Part shown: positions 53,029-61,423 of the stretch, one piece after another | Position numbering within the stretch: the stretch's first letter is position 1 | Layout of the letters: every line of letters starts with the position of its first letter | NCBI GenBank assembly: GCA_048594975.1 | Contig: JBMDXQ010000145.1 | Coordinates: forward strand, 62,001 to 126,000 | Source: JBMDXB01 sp048594975 | GTDB lineage: Bacteria; Acidobacteriota; Vicinamibacteria; Vicinamibacterales; 2-12-FULL-66-21 | Direction: 5' to 3' | Length of the DNA: 64,000 bases | Notes under the pieces: model-generated | Seen by the model: the letters and a program-made list of their open reading frames with translations, nothing else | Databases searched by the model: none | Told to the model about the DNA's origin: nothing | Translations under genes and position numbers: made by a program

Positions 53029-54171
53029 GTGTCGCTGATCGTCGATGAGCACCGCGAGTACCTGTCCGACGCGACGCGGCTGGCCGTGTTCGCGCGCGCG
53101 CTCGCCCACCACGTCGCCCCGCAATCGATCGTCGCCGACCTGGGGACGGGCACCGGGATCCTCGCGGTCCTCGCCTGCCGCGCCGGCGCCGCCCGCGTGT
53201 ACGCCATCGAGTCGACCGGCATGGTGGAAATCGCCCGCGCCGTCGCGACCGCCAATGGCTTCGCCGGCCGCATCCACGTGATCAAGGCGGACGTCGCCGA
53301 GGTGGCCCTCCCCGAGCGGGTCGATGTCATCGTCGGCGACTTCGTCGGCCGGTTCGGGTTCGAGTCGGGGATCTTCGAGTCGTATCCTGCGGCGGCGGCC
53401 GCGCTGTTGAAGCCGGGCGGAGTCGTGATCCCGTCAGAGATCACGCTGTCGATCTTTCCGGTCGAATCAACCGGTCTGGACGAGCGCGTGCGGTTCTGGC
53501 AGGCCCCGCGACAGGGCGTCGTCGTGGCGCCGGCGGAGGACTGGGCGCTCAACACCGGCTATCCTGCCGCGATCGGCGCGGTGGCGCTGCTCGGAGACGC
53601 CGTGGAGGTCGCGCGCGTGCCGACCACCTCCGTGACCGCGCACAGCCTCGGCGCTGACGTGCGCCTGGTCATCCGGCGCGCCGGCGTCCTCCACGGGCTG
53701 GGCGGTGCCTTTGCCGCGCAGCTGGCGCCGGGCGTCACGCTGACGAACGCGCCCACCGCGGTCGAGCGCATCGCGCGGCGCAACGTCTTCTTTCCCGTTC
53801 GAACGCCGGTGGAGGTGACCGAGGGAGACATGGTCCAGGTTCGGATGCGGATCCTCCCGACCGAGTCGATCGTGAGCTGGACCGTCGAGGTGCGTGCCGC
53901 CGATGGTGCCGTGCGCATGCGCAGCGCCCACTCGACGCTGCATGGCCTGTTGATCGCGCGCGAGGACCTGGCGCGCGCCCGGCCGGATTTCGTGCCCGCG
54001 CTGACGCGACGCGGGAACGCGCGACTGACGGTGCTCGCTTTGTGCGACGGACGGCGGACGCTGAGCGAGGTCGAGCGGGGCGTATACGACCTGCACCAGG
54101 AGCTGTTCGAGACGCCGGCCGAGGCGGCGGCCTTCGTCGCGGAAGTGACCTCCAGGTACGCGCGGACATGA
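53029..54171 (+). CDS. PRMT-like methyltransferase fused to a PqqD/winged-helix-like domain, lasso cluster
   Basis: 380 residues, GTG start 10 bases after the precursor stop. The N-terminal two-thirds align by eye with protein arginine methyltransferases: DEHREYLSDATRLAVF (6-21), motif I ADLGTGTGILAVLACRAGA (36-54), acidic Glu61, and GDFVGRFGFES (103-113) at the double-Glu loop, where the first Glu is Asp104 and the second is Glu112 in a loop shorter by one residue. The last 60 residues (LTVLALCDGRRTLSEVERGVYDLHQELFETPAEAAAFVAEV) resemble the winged-helix part of PqqD-like leader-binding proteins. It probably methylates the lasso peptide, perhaps at Arg3 or Arg16; this is inference. Confidence 0.8.
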   Translation: MSLIVDEHREYLSDATRLAVFARALAHHVAPQSIVADLGTGTGILAVLACRAGAARVYAIESTGMVEIARAVATANGFAGRIHVIKADVAEVALPERVDVIVGDFVGRFGFESGIFESYPAAAAALLKPGGVVIPSEITLSIFPVESTGLDERVRFWQAPRQGVVVAPAEDWALNTGYPAAIGAVALLGDAVEVARVPTTSVTAHSLGADVRLVIRRAGVLHGLGGAFAAQLAPGVTLTNAPTAVERIARRNVFFPVRTPVEVTEGDMVQVRMRILPTESIVSWTVEVRAADGAVRMRSAHSTLHGLLIAREDLARARPDFVPALTRRGNARLTVLALCDGRRTLSEVERGVYDLHQELFETPAEAAAFVAEVTSRYART

Positions 54172-55124
54172 AATACTGCGCCTTCGGCTGCACACTCGAG
54201 AGCGACGAGCCGCTTCCGGAGCTGCCGCCGGCGCCCGGTTCGCCGGCGCCGCGGTGGCGCGTGTTCTGGCACGATTCGATCCGCTGGCCGGCCGCGCTGC
54301 GATGGCGCACGCTGTGGGCCGCGGCCCGCGCGGACGGCGGCGTCGCGGTGGCACGCGCCGCGGGCACGTGCTTCCTGCGGTTCGACGGCCTCGCGACGGC
54401 GGCGATCGGCCGCGGGCGCATCGCCCTCGCCCCCGTTCACTCGGCGGATCCCGAGGCCGTCCGCCACGCCCTGCTCGATCAGATCTTGCCGCTGGCTCTC
54501 GCCGCCGCGGGGGAAACGGTCCTGCACGCAAGCGCCGTGGCGGCCGGTGGCGCCGCGCTGCTGTTCGCGGGCGGCGCGGGGTCCGGGAAATCGACGCTGG
54601 CCGCTGCGCTGTCGGCTGGTGGCGCGGAAGTGCTCGCCGACGACGGCGTGCTGCTCGAGCGCCGCGGCGAGGCGGTCTGGGCCGTCCCGTCCTATCGGGG
54701 CCTGCGGCTGTGGCCGGACGCTGCGGCCGGTACGGTTGTGCGCGGTTTCTCGATGGCGGCGCGGCCGCGTCGCGCCGCCGCGATCGAGAAGTATCGTCTC
54801 GTGCCGCGCGACGCCGTGATCTGCGCACCGGCGTTACCGGTCGCCGCGGTGTACACGCTGCATCCCGGGTCGGGCGCGCCGGCGTTCTCCAGGCTCACGC
54901 GCCGGGACACCGCGCTGGAGCTGGTCAGACACGCGTACACGCCGGAGCCCGCTGGCCGTGCCGGCGTCGTCGCCCACCTCGACCGCGCCGTATCCTGGTC
55001 CGAGGGACTGGACGTGTGGCGGCTCGACGCGCCGCGCGACCTCACGAGCCTGCCGGGGCTCGCCGCCGCCGTCCTGGCACACGCCGGCGCGCGCGGCGCT
55101 TCTGCTAGATTACAGACCCGATGA
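54168..55124 (+). CDS. HPr-kinase-like (HprK C-terminal type) protein, lasso cluster
   Basis: 318 residues. The kinase core is LHASAVAAGGAALLFAGGAGSGKSTLAAAL: His120 and Walker A GGAGSGKST (135-143), followed by acidic VLADDGVLL (Asp158-Asp159). HprK-like proteins in lasso clusters of the paeninodin type phosphorylate a serine near the precursor C-terminus. This core ends in Leu, not Ser, with serines at core positions 4, 7 and 17, so the target is open. Its ATG overlaps the previous stop by 4 bases, making it part of the same unit. Confidence 0.82.
   Translation: MKYCAFGCTLESDEPLPELPPAPGSPAPRWRVFWHDSIRWPAALRWRTLWAAARADGGVAVARAAGTCFLRFDGLATAAIGRGRIALAPVHSADPEAVRHALLDQILPLALAAAGETVLHASAVAAGGAALLFAGGAGSGKSTLAAALSAGGAEVLADDGVLLERRGEAVWAVPSYRGLRLWPDAAAGTVVRGFSMAARPRRAAAIEKYRLVPRDAVICAPALPVAAVYTLHPGSGAPAFSRLTRRDTALELVRHAYTPEPAGRAGVVAHLDRAVSWSEGLDVWRLDAPRDLTSLPGLAAAVLAHAGARGASARLQTR
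55106..55111 (+). promoter_or_regulatory. Possible internal -10 box (TAGATT)
   Basis: TAGATT lies 9 bases upstream of the ATG at 55121, within the last codons of the HprK-like gene. It is a rare AT-rich word in this region and could give the methyltransferase pair an extra transcript, but it may be coincidental. Confidence 0.25.
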
Positions 55125-55963
55125 CACGACAGGTCGACGTGCTGACTTCGGCGACGCTCAAACACCTCCGCGACCGTTGGTGGGATGACGACTTCACCGA
55201 GTTCATGCGGGACACCGTCGCGCCCCGCCCGGGCCAACGGATCCTCGACGTCGGCTGCGGCACCGGCACCGCGGAGGTGCGCCTGTCGCGGCTGCGCATC
55301 TCGCAGATCAACATCGTCGCCGTCGACCTGGTAGTGGAGCGCGTGGCGCAGGCGCGGACGGCGGCGCAGGCGCACAACATCCGCTCCAGCTTTGCGGCGG
55401 CGGACGCCTGCGTGCTGCCCTTCGGCGACGACACGTTTGACTCGGCATTCTGCGTCGCCGTGCTCCAGCACATCCGCGACGTCCCGCGCGCCGTCCGGGA
55501 GCTCGCCCGGGTCACGCGGCCGGGAGGCCGCGTCGTCGCCGTCGAGCCGGACAACTCGGGCCGCTACTTCTACAGCTCGTCGGACGCGGGGCGCCGCGCC
55601 TATGACGCCGCCGGCCAGTTCTTCGCCACGCTCGCGGAGATCCGCGGCGACGCGACCGACCGCGCCGTCGGGCCGAAGCTGCCCGCGCTGTTCGCGCAGA
55701 GCGGCATCCATCCCCTGCGCGTCCACCTGTTTCCGGTCTCCCGCGCGCAGCTGGGCGCGCCCTCCGATGCCGTCTGGGCGGAGCGGCGGGCCGCAGTGCG
55801 GGACGCAGCCGAGCATGCGCCCGACGACGCGATCGGCCGGCTCGGACGCGATTATCTGAAGCTCCTGGATCGCTACGCCCAGGAGGCGCACGCCGCCGGT
55901 CCGGCGTTCGTCGAGATCCAGAACACGCTGCTCTTCGCTACCGTCGGGCAGCGGCCGGAATGA
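55121..55963 (+). CDS. Class I SAM-dependent methyltransferase, lasso cluster
   Basis: 280 residues. Motif I RILDVGCGTGTAEVRLS (about 41-57), AVDLVVERV at strand 2, then FCVAVLQHIRDVPRAVRELARVTRPGGRVVAVEP. It is a Methyltransf_11/25-like enzyme with no extra domain. It overlaps the kinase gene by 4 bases and the next methyltransferase gene by 4 bases, so it belongs to the operon; whether its substrate is the lasso peptide or a small molecule is unknown. Confidence 0.82.
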   Translation: MTRQVDVLTSATLKHLRDRWWDDDFTEFMRDTVAPRPGQRILDVGCGTGTAEVRLSRLRISQINIVAVDLVVERVAQARTAAQAHNIRSSFAAADACVLPFGDDTFDSAFCVAVLQHIRDVPRAVRELARVTRPGGRVVAVEPDNSGRYFYSSSDAGRRAYDAAGQFFATLAEIRGDATDRAVGPKLPALFAQSGIHPLRVHLFPVSRAQLGAPSDAVWAERRAAVRDAAEHAPDDAIGRLGRDYLKLLDRYAQEAHAAGPAFVEIQNTLLFATVGQRPE

Positions 55964-56766
55964 TGGCCCACCGCGGCCCGGGTGGCGCGGCGCGTCGCGC
56001 GCCTCGCGCCGGCGCCGCCGGCTGGGACGAGTACGCGCCGTTCTACGACTGGGAGAATGCGCAGACGGTGGCCCGCCGCGACGTCGCGTTCTGGCAGCGG
56101 CTCGCCGCGGCGCAGGACGGCACGGTCCTCGAGCTCGGGTGCGGTACGGGGCGGATCTCCGTGCCGGTCGCGCGGACGGGCGCGCGGCTGGTCGGCATCG
56201 ATCGGTCGGCGCCGATGCTGCGGCGCGCCGCGCAGCGGCTGCGCCGCGTGCCGGGCGCGTGCGCACGGCTCGTGCGCGGCGACATCCGGGCGCTGCCCTT
56301 CCGGCAGCGGGTCGGCTTCTCGCTGGTGATGGCGCCGTACGGGATGCTGCAGTCGCTGACCAGCGAGCGCGACCTGCGCGCGACGCTGCATTCGATTCAC
56401 CGGGTACTGCGTCGCGGCGGCCTGCTGGCGATCGACCTGGTGCCCGACCTGCCCCGCTGGCAGGAGTACTCACGGCGCACCACCCTCTCCGGGCGCCGCG
56501 GGCGCGGCCACCTGACGCTGGTCGAATCGGTACGCCAGGACCGTCGGCGCCGGCTGACGATCTTCGACCAGGAATACGTGGAGCGCCGCGGTCGCAGCCG
56601 CCGGTCGCACCGCTTCTCCCTCGCGTTCCGGACGCTGTCGGTGCGGGAGGTGGCGGCGCGCCTCGAAGCTGCCGGGTTCCAGGTCCAGGCAGTCCTCGGC
56701 GACTATCAGGGCGGCCCGTGGGATGAACGCGCCGACGTGTGGCTCATCCTCGCGGTGCGGCACTAG
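55960..56766 (+). CDS. Class I SAM-dependent methyltransferase, lasso cluster end
   Basis: 268 residues. Motif I is VLELGCGTGRISVPVARTG (about 56-74), then LVGIDRSAPML. A basic, Ala/Gly-rich N-terminus precedes YAPFYDWENAQTVARRDVAFW. A strongly basic loop (ERRGRSRRSHRF, about 208-219) is unusual and could contact an acidic or phosphorylated partner. It is the last gene of the run; a 269-base gap with no gene follows before yebC. Confidence 0.82.
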   Translation: MMAHRGPGGAARRAPRAGAAGWDEYAPFYDWENAQTVARRDVAFWQRLAAAQDGTVLELGCGTGRISVPVARTGARLVGIDRSAPMLRRAAQRLRRVPGACARLVRGDIRALPFRQRVGFSLVMAPYGMLQSLTSERDLRATLHSIHRVLRRGGLLAIDLVPDLPRWQEYSRRTTLSGRRGRGHLTLVESVRQDRRRRLTIFDQEYVERRGRSRRSHRFSLAFRTLSVREVAARLEAAGFQVQAVLGDYQGGPWDERADVWLILAVRH

Positions 56767-57035
56767 AGCAGCGATCGCGAATGGGCTCGTGCACCGAGGG
56801 CGGCGATGCGCTCCGGTGCAAGGCGCGACGACCGAGAATGCCGGGAGTATTCGATGGAGGGGCAATGCCGCAGCGCGGGTCCGCCGCGCGCTTGTGCGCG
56901 GTGGAGCGCCGGATGCAGCATCGGCCGAATGCCGTGGCTTTTCCAGGTACCATCTCCAGCTGCCACCCGCCGCGGCGGCGGCGGAAATGGTAGGATCAAG
57001 GGTCTTTTTTCGCGGCCATTCCCGAGGGATCGACC

Positions 57036-57785
57036 ATGTCCGGCCATTCCAAATGGCACACGATCAAGCACAAGAAGGGTGCGGCTGACGCCAGGCGCGG
57101 CAAGATCTTCACCCGCATCATCAAGGAGTTGACCGTCGCGGCGCGCGCCGGTGGCGGCGACCCCGACGCCAACCCCCGCCTGCGCACCGTCATCGCCGAC
57201 GCGAAGTCGGTGAACATGCCGGCCGACAACATCAAGCGCGCGATCCAGCGGGGCACGGGCGAGCTGCCCGGCGTCGCCTACGAGGAGATCGCCTACGAGG
57301 GCTACGGGCCCGGCGGCGCGGCGATCATCGTCGAGACGCTCACCGACAACAAGAACCGCACGGTGGGCGAGATGCGGCACGTCTTCTCGAAACACGGGGG
57401 CAACCTCGCCGCGGAAAACAGCGTCGCCTGGATGTTCGACAAGAAGGGCTACATCGTCGTCGAGAAGTCCAAGGCGAGCGAGGACACGCTGATGGCCGCC
57501 GCCATCGACGCCGGCGCCGACGACCTGCGCGACGACGGCGACAGCTGGGAGATCGTCTCGGCGCCGGAGGCCTTCCAGAAAGTGCTCGAGGCGGTGAAGG
57601 CGCTCGGCATCGAGCCGGGCGCCGCCGAGGTGGCCATGCTCCCCCAGAACTACGTGAAGCTCGAAGGCAAGGCCGCGCAGCAAATGGTCAAGCTGATGGA
57701 AGCCCTCGAGGAGCACGACGACACGAAGAAGGTCTGGTCAAACGCCGACATCGAGGAGAAGGAGATCGAGGCGTCGCTGGCGTGA
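57036..57785 (+). CDS. yebC: YebC/PmpR-family translation or transcription regulator
   Basis: 249 residues, full length for the family. It opens with the highly conserved SGHSKWHTIKHKKGAADARRGKIFTRIIKEL, followed by NIKRAIQRGTG and YEGYGPGGAAIIVETLTDNKNRT. YebC-type proteins bind DNA as regulators and, in recent work, help ribosomes at proline stretches. It lies immediately upstream of the ruv genes, a common arrangement. The last codons fall inside a duplicated segment described under repeats. Confidence 0.96.
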   Translation: MSGHSKWHTIKHKKGAADARRGKIFTRIIKELTVAARAGGGDPDANPRLRTVIADAKSVNMPADNIKRAIQRGTGELPGVAYEEIAYEGYGPGGAAIIVETLTDNKNRTVGEMRHVFSKHGGNLAAENSVAWMFDKKGYIVVEKSKASEDTLMAAAIDAGADDLRDDGDSWEIVSAPEAFQKVLEAVKALGIEPGAAEVAMLPQNYVKLEGKAAQQMVKLMEALEEHDDTKKVWSNADIEEKEIEASLA

Positions 57786-58054
57786 AGCCGGGATCCGCGC
57801 CACCCGAGAGCACGCACCGCGTGCGAGCCACACGAGCGCGGCGGGGATCGAGGGGTCCCCGCGAGCGAGTGTGCAGGGGGGGCCGGCGGGGCCACAGCGC
57901 CCGGCCCGTTTCTCGAGGGACCGGAGATCGAGGCGTCGCTGGCGTGCAGCCGGGATCCGCGCCACCCGCGAGCACGCACCGCGTGCGAGCCACACGAGCG
58001 GAGCGGGGATCGAGGGGTCCCCGCGAGCGAGTGTGCAGGGGGGTCCGGCGGGGC
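57761..58054. repeat. Direct duplication of about 132 bp, copying the end of yebC
   Basis: Positions 57761-57892 and 57923-58054 are near-identical copies offset by 162 bases, with only a few mismatches. Each copy begins with the last yebC codons (GGAGATCGAGGCGTCGCTGG), followed by two small hairpins (CGCAC-CGC-GTGCG and GGGGA...TCCCC) and a G-run after GTGTGCAG. The second copy no longer has the yebC stop (TGA became TGC), but it is not preceded by an open yebC frame. The unit ends 18 bases before the ruvC start. Confidence 0.85.
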
Positions 58055-58071
58055 GAAGCCCCCCGGAACGT

Positions 58072-58614
58072 ATGAGGATCTTCGGGATCGATCCCGGCTC
58101 CGAGCGCACCGGCTACGGCTGCGTCGAGTCGGTGGGAAGCCGCCACCGTCTCGTAGCGTGCGGTTCGCTCTCGCCTCCCGCCCGCTGCGCGTTTCCTGAC
58201 AGGCTGCATCATATTCACGCCGGCCTGGCCGCGCTGCTCGAGCGCCACCGCCCCGACTGCGTGGCCATCGAGAACATCTTCCACGCCCGCAACGTGCGGA
58301 GCGCGCTCAAGCTCGGACACGCGCGCGGCGTCGCCCTGCTGGCCGCTTCCGAGGCGCACGTCCCGGTCGTCGAGTACACGCCTGCGGAGATCAAACGTGC
58401 GGTCGTCGGCTACGGCCGCGCCGAGAAACAGCAGGTCCAGCACATGATCAAGCTGCTGCTCGGCCTGGACGCCGCGCCCTCGCCGCACGACGTCGCCGAC
58501 GCGCTGGCGATTGCCATCTGCCACCTGCACAGCAGCACCGGGGCGATCGCCCGCCGCGCGCGCCAAGTGCGGCCGGCGAGCACGTTGCGATCGTGGAGGG
58601 ACTACCGGCCGTGA
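58072..58614 (+). CDS. ruvC: Holliday junction resolvase RuvC
   Basis: 180 residues. Catalytic acids of the RNase-H-like fold are in place: Asp7 in GIDPGSERTGYG, Glu67 in AIENIF, and Asp140/Asp143 in PHDVADALAIA. It resolves four-way junctions made by recombination together with RuvAB, whose genes follow. The ATG at 58072 is the only start that fits the first beta strand; the frame upstream is repeat DNA. Confidence 0.95.
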   Translation: MRIFGIDPGSERTGYGCVESVGSRHRLVACGSLSPPARCAFPDRLHHIHAGLAALLERHRPDCVAIENIFHARNVRSALKLGHARGVALLAASEAHVPVVEYTPAEIKRAVVGYGRAEKQQVQHMIKLLLGLDAAPSPHDVADALAIAICHLHSSTGAIARRARQVRPASTLRSWRDYRP

Positions 58615-58744
58615 GTGGACGGGCGCGTGACGGTCTTCCGGCTTGTCTCGCGCGATGCCCGTTGCGACGGTCCAGTGGCTTCTGCCTTCAGCGGAAGACG
58701 GTCGTCGACCGGACGCACGATCGCGTGGAGCGTGTGCCTGAGGA

Positions 58745-59344
58745 ATGATTGCCCTGCTGGCCGGGAGGATCGTCGAGAAGGTGCCCAGCCGCGTCATCGT
58801 CGACGTCGGGGGCGTGGGCTACGAGGTGCTCGTCCCGCTGTCGACCTATTACGTGCTCGGCGACGCCGGCGCGCCGGTGACGCTGCGCGTGCACACGCAC
58901 GTGCGCGAGGATGCGATCGCCCTGTACGGGTTTGCCAGCTCGCTCGAGCAGGACCTGTTCGAGCGGCTCATCGCCATCAGCGGCATCGGGCCGAAGCTGG
59001 CGCTGGCGGTCCTGTCCGGGATCGAGCCCGTGGAGCTGATCCGGGCGATCAGGAACCAGGACGTGGCGCGGCTGACCAGAATCCCGGGCATCGGTCGGAA
59101 GACGGCCGAGCGCGTCGGGCTGGAGCTGAAGGACCGCTTGCCGGCAGTGCCCGGCGCGCCGGGCGAGCCGGCCTCGGTCGCTCCGGAGGATCAGCGCCGC
59201 GGCGACCTGGTCTCGGCACTGGTCAACCTCGGGTATCAGCGTGCGGTCGCCGAGAAGGCCGTCGATCGCGCCCTCGAGGCGGTCCCCGACGGCGCGTTCG
59301 CGCACGTGCTGCGGCACGCGCTGAAGTCGATGATGAAGGCATGA
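58745..59344 (+). CDS. ruvA: Holliday junction DNA-binding protein RuvA
   Basis: 199 residues, the normal length. It begins MIALLAGRIVEKVPSRVIVDVGGVGYEVLVP (OB fold), contains the two helix-hairpin-helix motifs (ISGIGPKLALAVLSG and IPGIGRKTAERVGLELK), and ends with the RuvB-contacting domain (DLVSALVNLGYQRAVAEKAV). It holds the four-way junction for the RuvB motor. The stop overlaps the RuvB start (ATGA). The 130 bases after ruvC hold nothing recognisable. Confidence 0.97.
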   Translation: MIALLAGRIVEKVPSRVIVDVGGVGYEVLVPLSTYYVLGDAGAPVTLRVHTHVREDAIALYGFASSLEQDLFERLIAISGIGPKLALAVLSGIEPVELIRAIRNQDVARLTRIPGIGRKTAERVGLELKDRLPAVPGAPGEPASVAPEDQRRGDLVSALVNLGYQRAVAEKAVDRALEAVPDGAFAHVLRHALKSMMKA

Positions 59345-60357
59345 CCGACGATCGCCTCCTCGCGGCCGGTCCGATCGACGACGACGCCCAGTACGACGCG
59401 GGGCTGCGGCCGCGGACGCTGGACGAGTACGTGGGGCAGCCGAACGTGCGCGAGAACCTGCACGTCGCCATCACGGCGGCGAGGCAGCGCGGCGAGGCGC
59501 TCGACCACGTGCTGCTGCACGGGCCCCCTGGCCTGGGCAAGACCACGCTCGCCTACGTCATCGCCAACGAGCTCGGCGCCGCGATCCGATCGACCGCCGG
59601 GCCGGTAATCGAGAAGCCGGGCGATCTCGCCGCGATGCTGACCAACCTGCAGGAGCGCGAGGTGCTCTTCATCGACGAGGTGCACCGGATGAGCCCGGCG
59701 ATCGAGGAGATCCTCTACCCGGCGATGGAGGATTACGAGCTCGACATCGTCATCGGCCAGGGACCGGGGGCGCGATCGGTGAAGGTGCCGGTCCAGCGAT
59801 TCACGTTGATCGGCGCGACCACCCGCACCGGGCTGCTGACCTCGCCGCTGCGCGCCCGCTTCGGCATCCAGCACCGGCTCGACTTCTACACGGAAGACGA
59901 CATCCGGCAGATCATCCGGAGGTCGGCGCGCATCCTGGGGGTACCCGTGGAGACGGACGCGGCGGCCGAGATCGCGCGGCGCTCGCGCGGGACGCCGCGC
60001 GTGGCGAACCGGCTGCTGCGGCGCGTGCGCGACTACGCGCAGGTGCGTGCCGACGGCCGCATCACCGCGGAGGTGGCCGGCCGCGCCCTCAAGCTGCTGG
60101 AGGTCGACGAGCACGGCTTCGACGAGTCGGACCGAAGGCTGCTGCGGACCATCATCGACAAGTTCGGCGGCGGGCCGGTCGGGGTCGCCAGCCTGGCCGC
60201 GGCGCTCAGCGAGGAGCGCGACGCGATCGAGGAGATCTACGAGCCGTTCCTGATTCAGGTCGGGTTTCTCGATCGCACGCCGCGCGGCCGCGTCGCGACG
60301 GCGCGCGCCTACGAGTACTTCGGCCTTCCGGCCCCTGGAAAGGATCGTCTGTGGTGA
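59341..60357 (+). CDS. ruvB: Holliday junction branch-migration ATPase RuvB
   Basis: 338 residues. It contains all the expected AAA+ parts: LRPRTLDEYVGQPNVRENL, Walker A GPPGLGKTTLA, Walker B LFIDEVHRM, sensor I GATTRTGLLTSPLRARFG and the C-terminal winged helix with FLDRTPRGRVATARAYEYFG. It works with RuvA to drive branch migration. Its coding sequence ends inside the fabH start region (7-base overlap with the chosen GTG). Confidence 0.98.
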   Translation: MTDDRLLAAGPIDDDAQYDAGLRPRTLDEYVGQPNVRENLHVAITAARQRGEALDHVLLHGPPGLGKTTLAYVIANELGAAIRSTAGPVIEKPGDLAAMLTNLQEREVLFIDEVHRMSPAIEEILYPAMEDYELDIVIGQGPGARSVKVPVQRFTLIGATTRTGLLTSPLRARFGIQHRLDFYTEDDIRQIIRRSARILGVPVETDAAAEIARRSRGTPRVANRLLRRVRDYAQVRADGRITAEVAGRALKLLEVDEHGFDESDRRLLRTIIDKFGGGPVGVASLAAALSEERDAIEEIYEPFLIQVGFLDRTPRGRVATARAYEYFGLPAPGKDRLW

Positions 60358-61352
60358 AGAGCGTGAGGCGCGTCAAGATCGCCGGGCTGGCCACCTACGT
60401 GCCGCCGCGCGTGTTGAGCAACGCGGACCTCGAGACGATGGTCGACACGACCAACGAGTGGATCCTGCAGCGCACCGGCATCCGGGAGCGCCACATCGTC
60501 GACCGCGGGGTGGCGACGTCGGACCTGGCGGCCGAGGCGGCCCGCGGGGCACTCGCGCAGGCGGGCATCAGCGCGCAGGAGCTGGACTTCATCGTCGTCG
60601 GGACGACCACGCCGGACACGATCTTCCCCTCGACCGCGTGCGTGCTGCAGGACAGGATCCGGGCGACGCGCGCGTGGGGATTCGACCTCGGCGCCGCCTG
60701 CTCGGGCTTCACCTACGCGCTGACCACGGGCGCGCAGATGGTCGCCACCGGCGCCCACCAGTACGCGCTGGCAGTCGGGGCGGACGTGATGTCGAGCATC
60801 ATCGACTACCAGGACCGCGCCACCTGCGTGCTGTTCGGCGACGGCGCCGGCGCGGTCGTGCTCGCCCCGGCGGACGACCAGGAGCCGGCGATCATCGACT
60901 TCGCGCACGAGATCGACGGGAGCGGCGGTCCGGCGCTGTGCATGCCGGCCGGCGGCAGCCGCATGCCCGCGTCGCACGAGACGGTCGAGCAGCGGCTGCA
61001 CTACGTGAAGCAGGACGGACAGACGGTGTTCAAGTTCGCCGTCCGCAAGACCGAGGAGATCTCGCGGCGCGTGCTGTCGCGCAACGGTTTCGACGCGTCC
61101 GAGATCGACCTGTTCGTGTCGCACCAGGCGAACCGCCGGATCATCACCGCCGCCGCCGATCGGCTCGGGCTGCCGGAGTCGAAGGTGATCATCAACCTCG
61201 ACGTGTACGGCAACACGACGGCGGCGACGATCCCGCTGGCGCTGTCCGATGCGATGCGAGACGGTCGGCTCACACGCGGCGACCTCGTGCTGCTGGCGTC
61301 GGTCGGCGCCGGCTTCACCGTCGGTGCGGTCCTCCTCCGGTGGAGCCTCTGA
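60351..61352 (+). CDS. fabH: Beta-ketoacyl-ACP synthase III
   Basis: 333 residues. The catalytic triad is visible: Cys117 in LGAACSGF, His258 in VSHQANRRI and Asn288 in VYGNTTAATIP. It condenses acetyl- or branched acyl-CoA with malonyl-ACP to start fatty-acid chains. Two adjacent GTG codons (60351 and 60354) could serve as the start; the first was used. It overlaps ruvB by a few bases, so it may be transcribed with the ruv genes. Confidence 0.95.
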   Translation: MVKSVRRVKIAGLATYVPPRVLSNADLETMVDTTNEWILQRTGIRERHIVDRGVATSDLAAEAARGALAQAGISAQELDFIVVGTTTPDTIFPSTACVLQDRIRATRAWGFDLGAACSGFTYALTTGAQMVATGAHQYALAVGADVMSSIIDYQDRATCVLFGDGAGAVVLAPADDQEPAIIDFAHEIDGSGGPALCMPAGGSRMPASHETVEQRLHYVKQDGQTVFKFAVRKTEEISRRVLSRNGFDASEIDLFVSHQANRRIITAAADRLGLPESKVIINLDVYGNTTAATIPLALSDAMRDGRLTRGDLVLLASVGAGFTVGAVLLRWSL

Positions 61353-61423
61353 CCTCGGGATCCGATCTTCATTCTGGCGCGACTGTCCTCCGCGATGACG
61401 CCGACGCGGTGTCCGCTCGGGAG

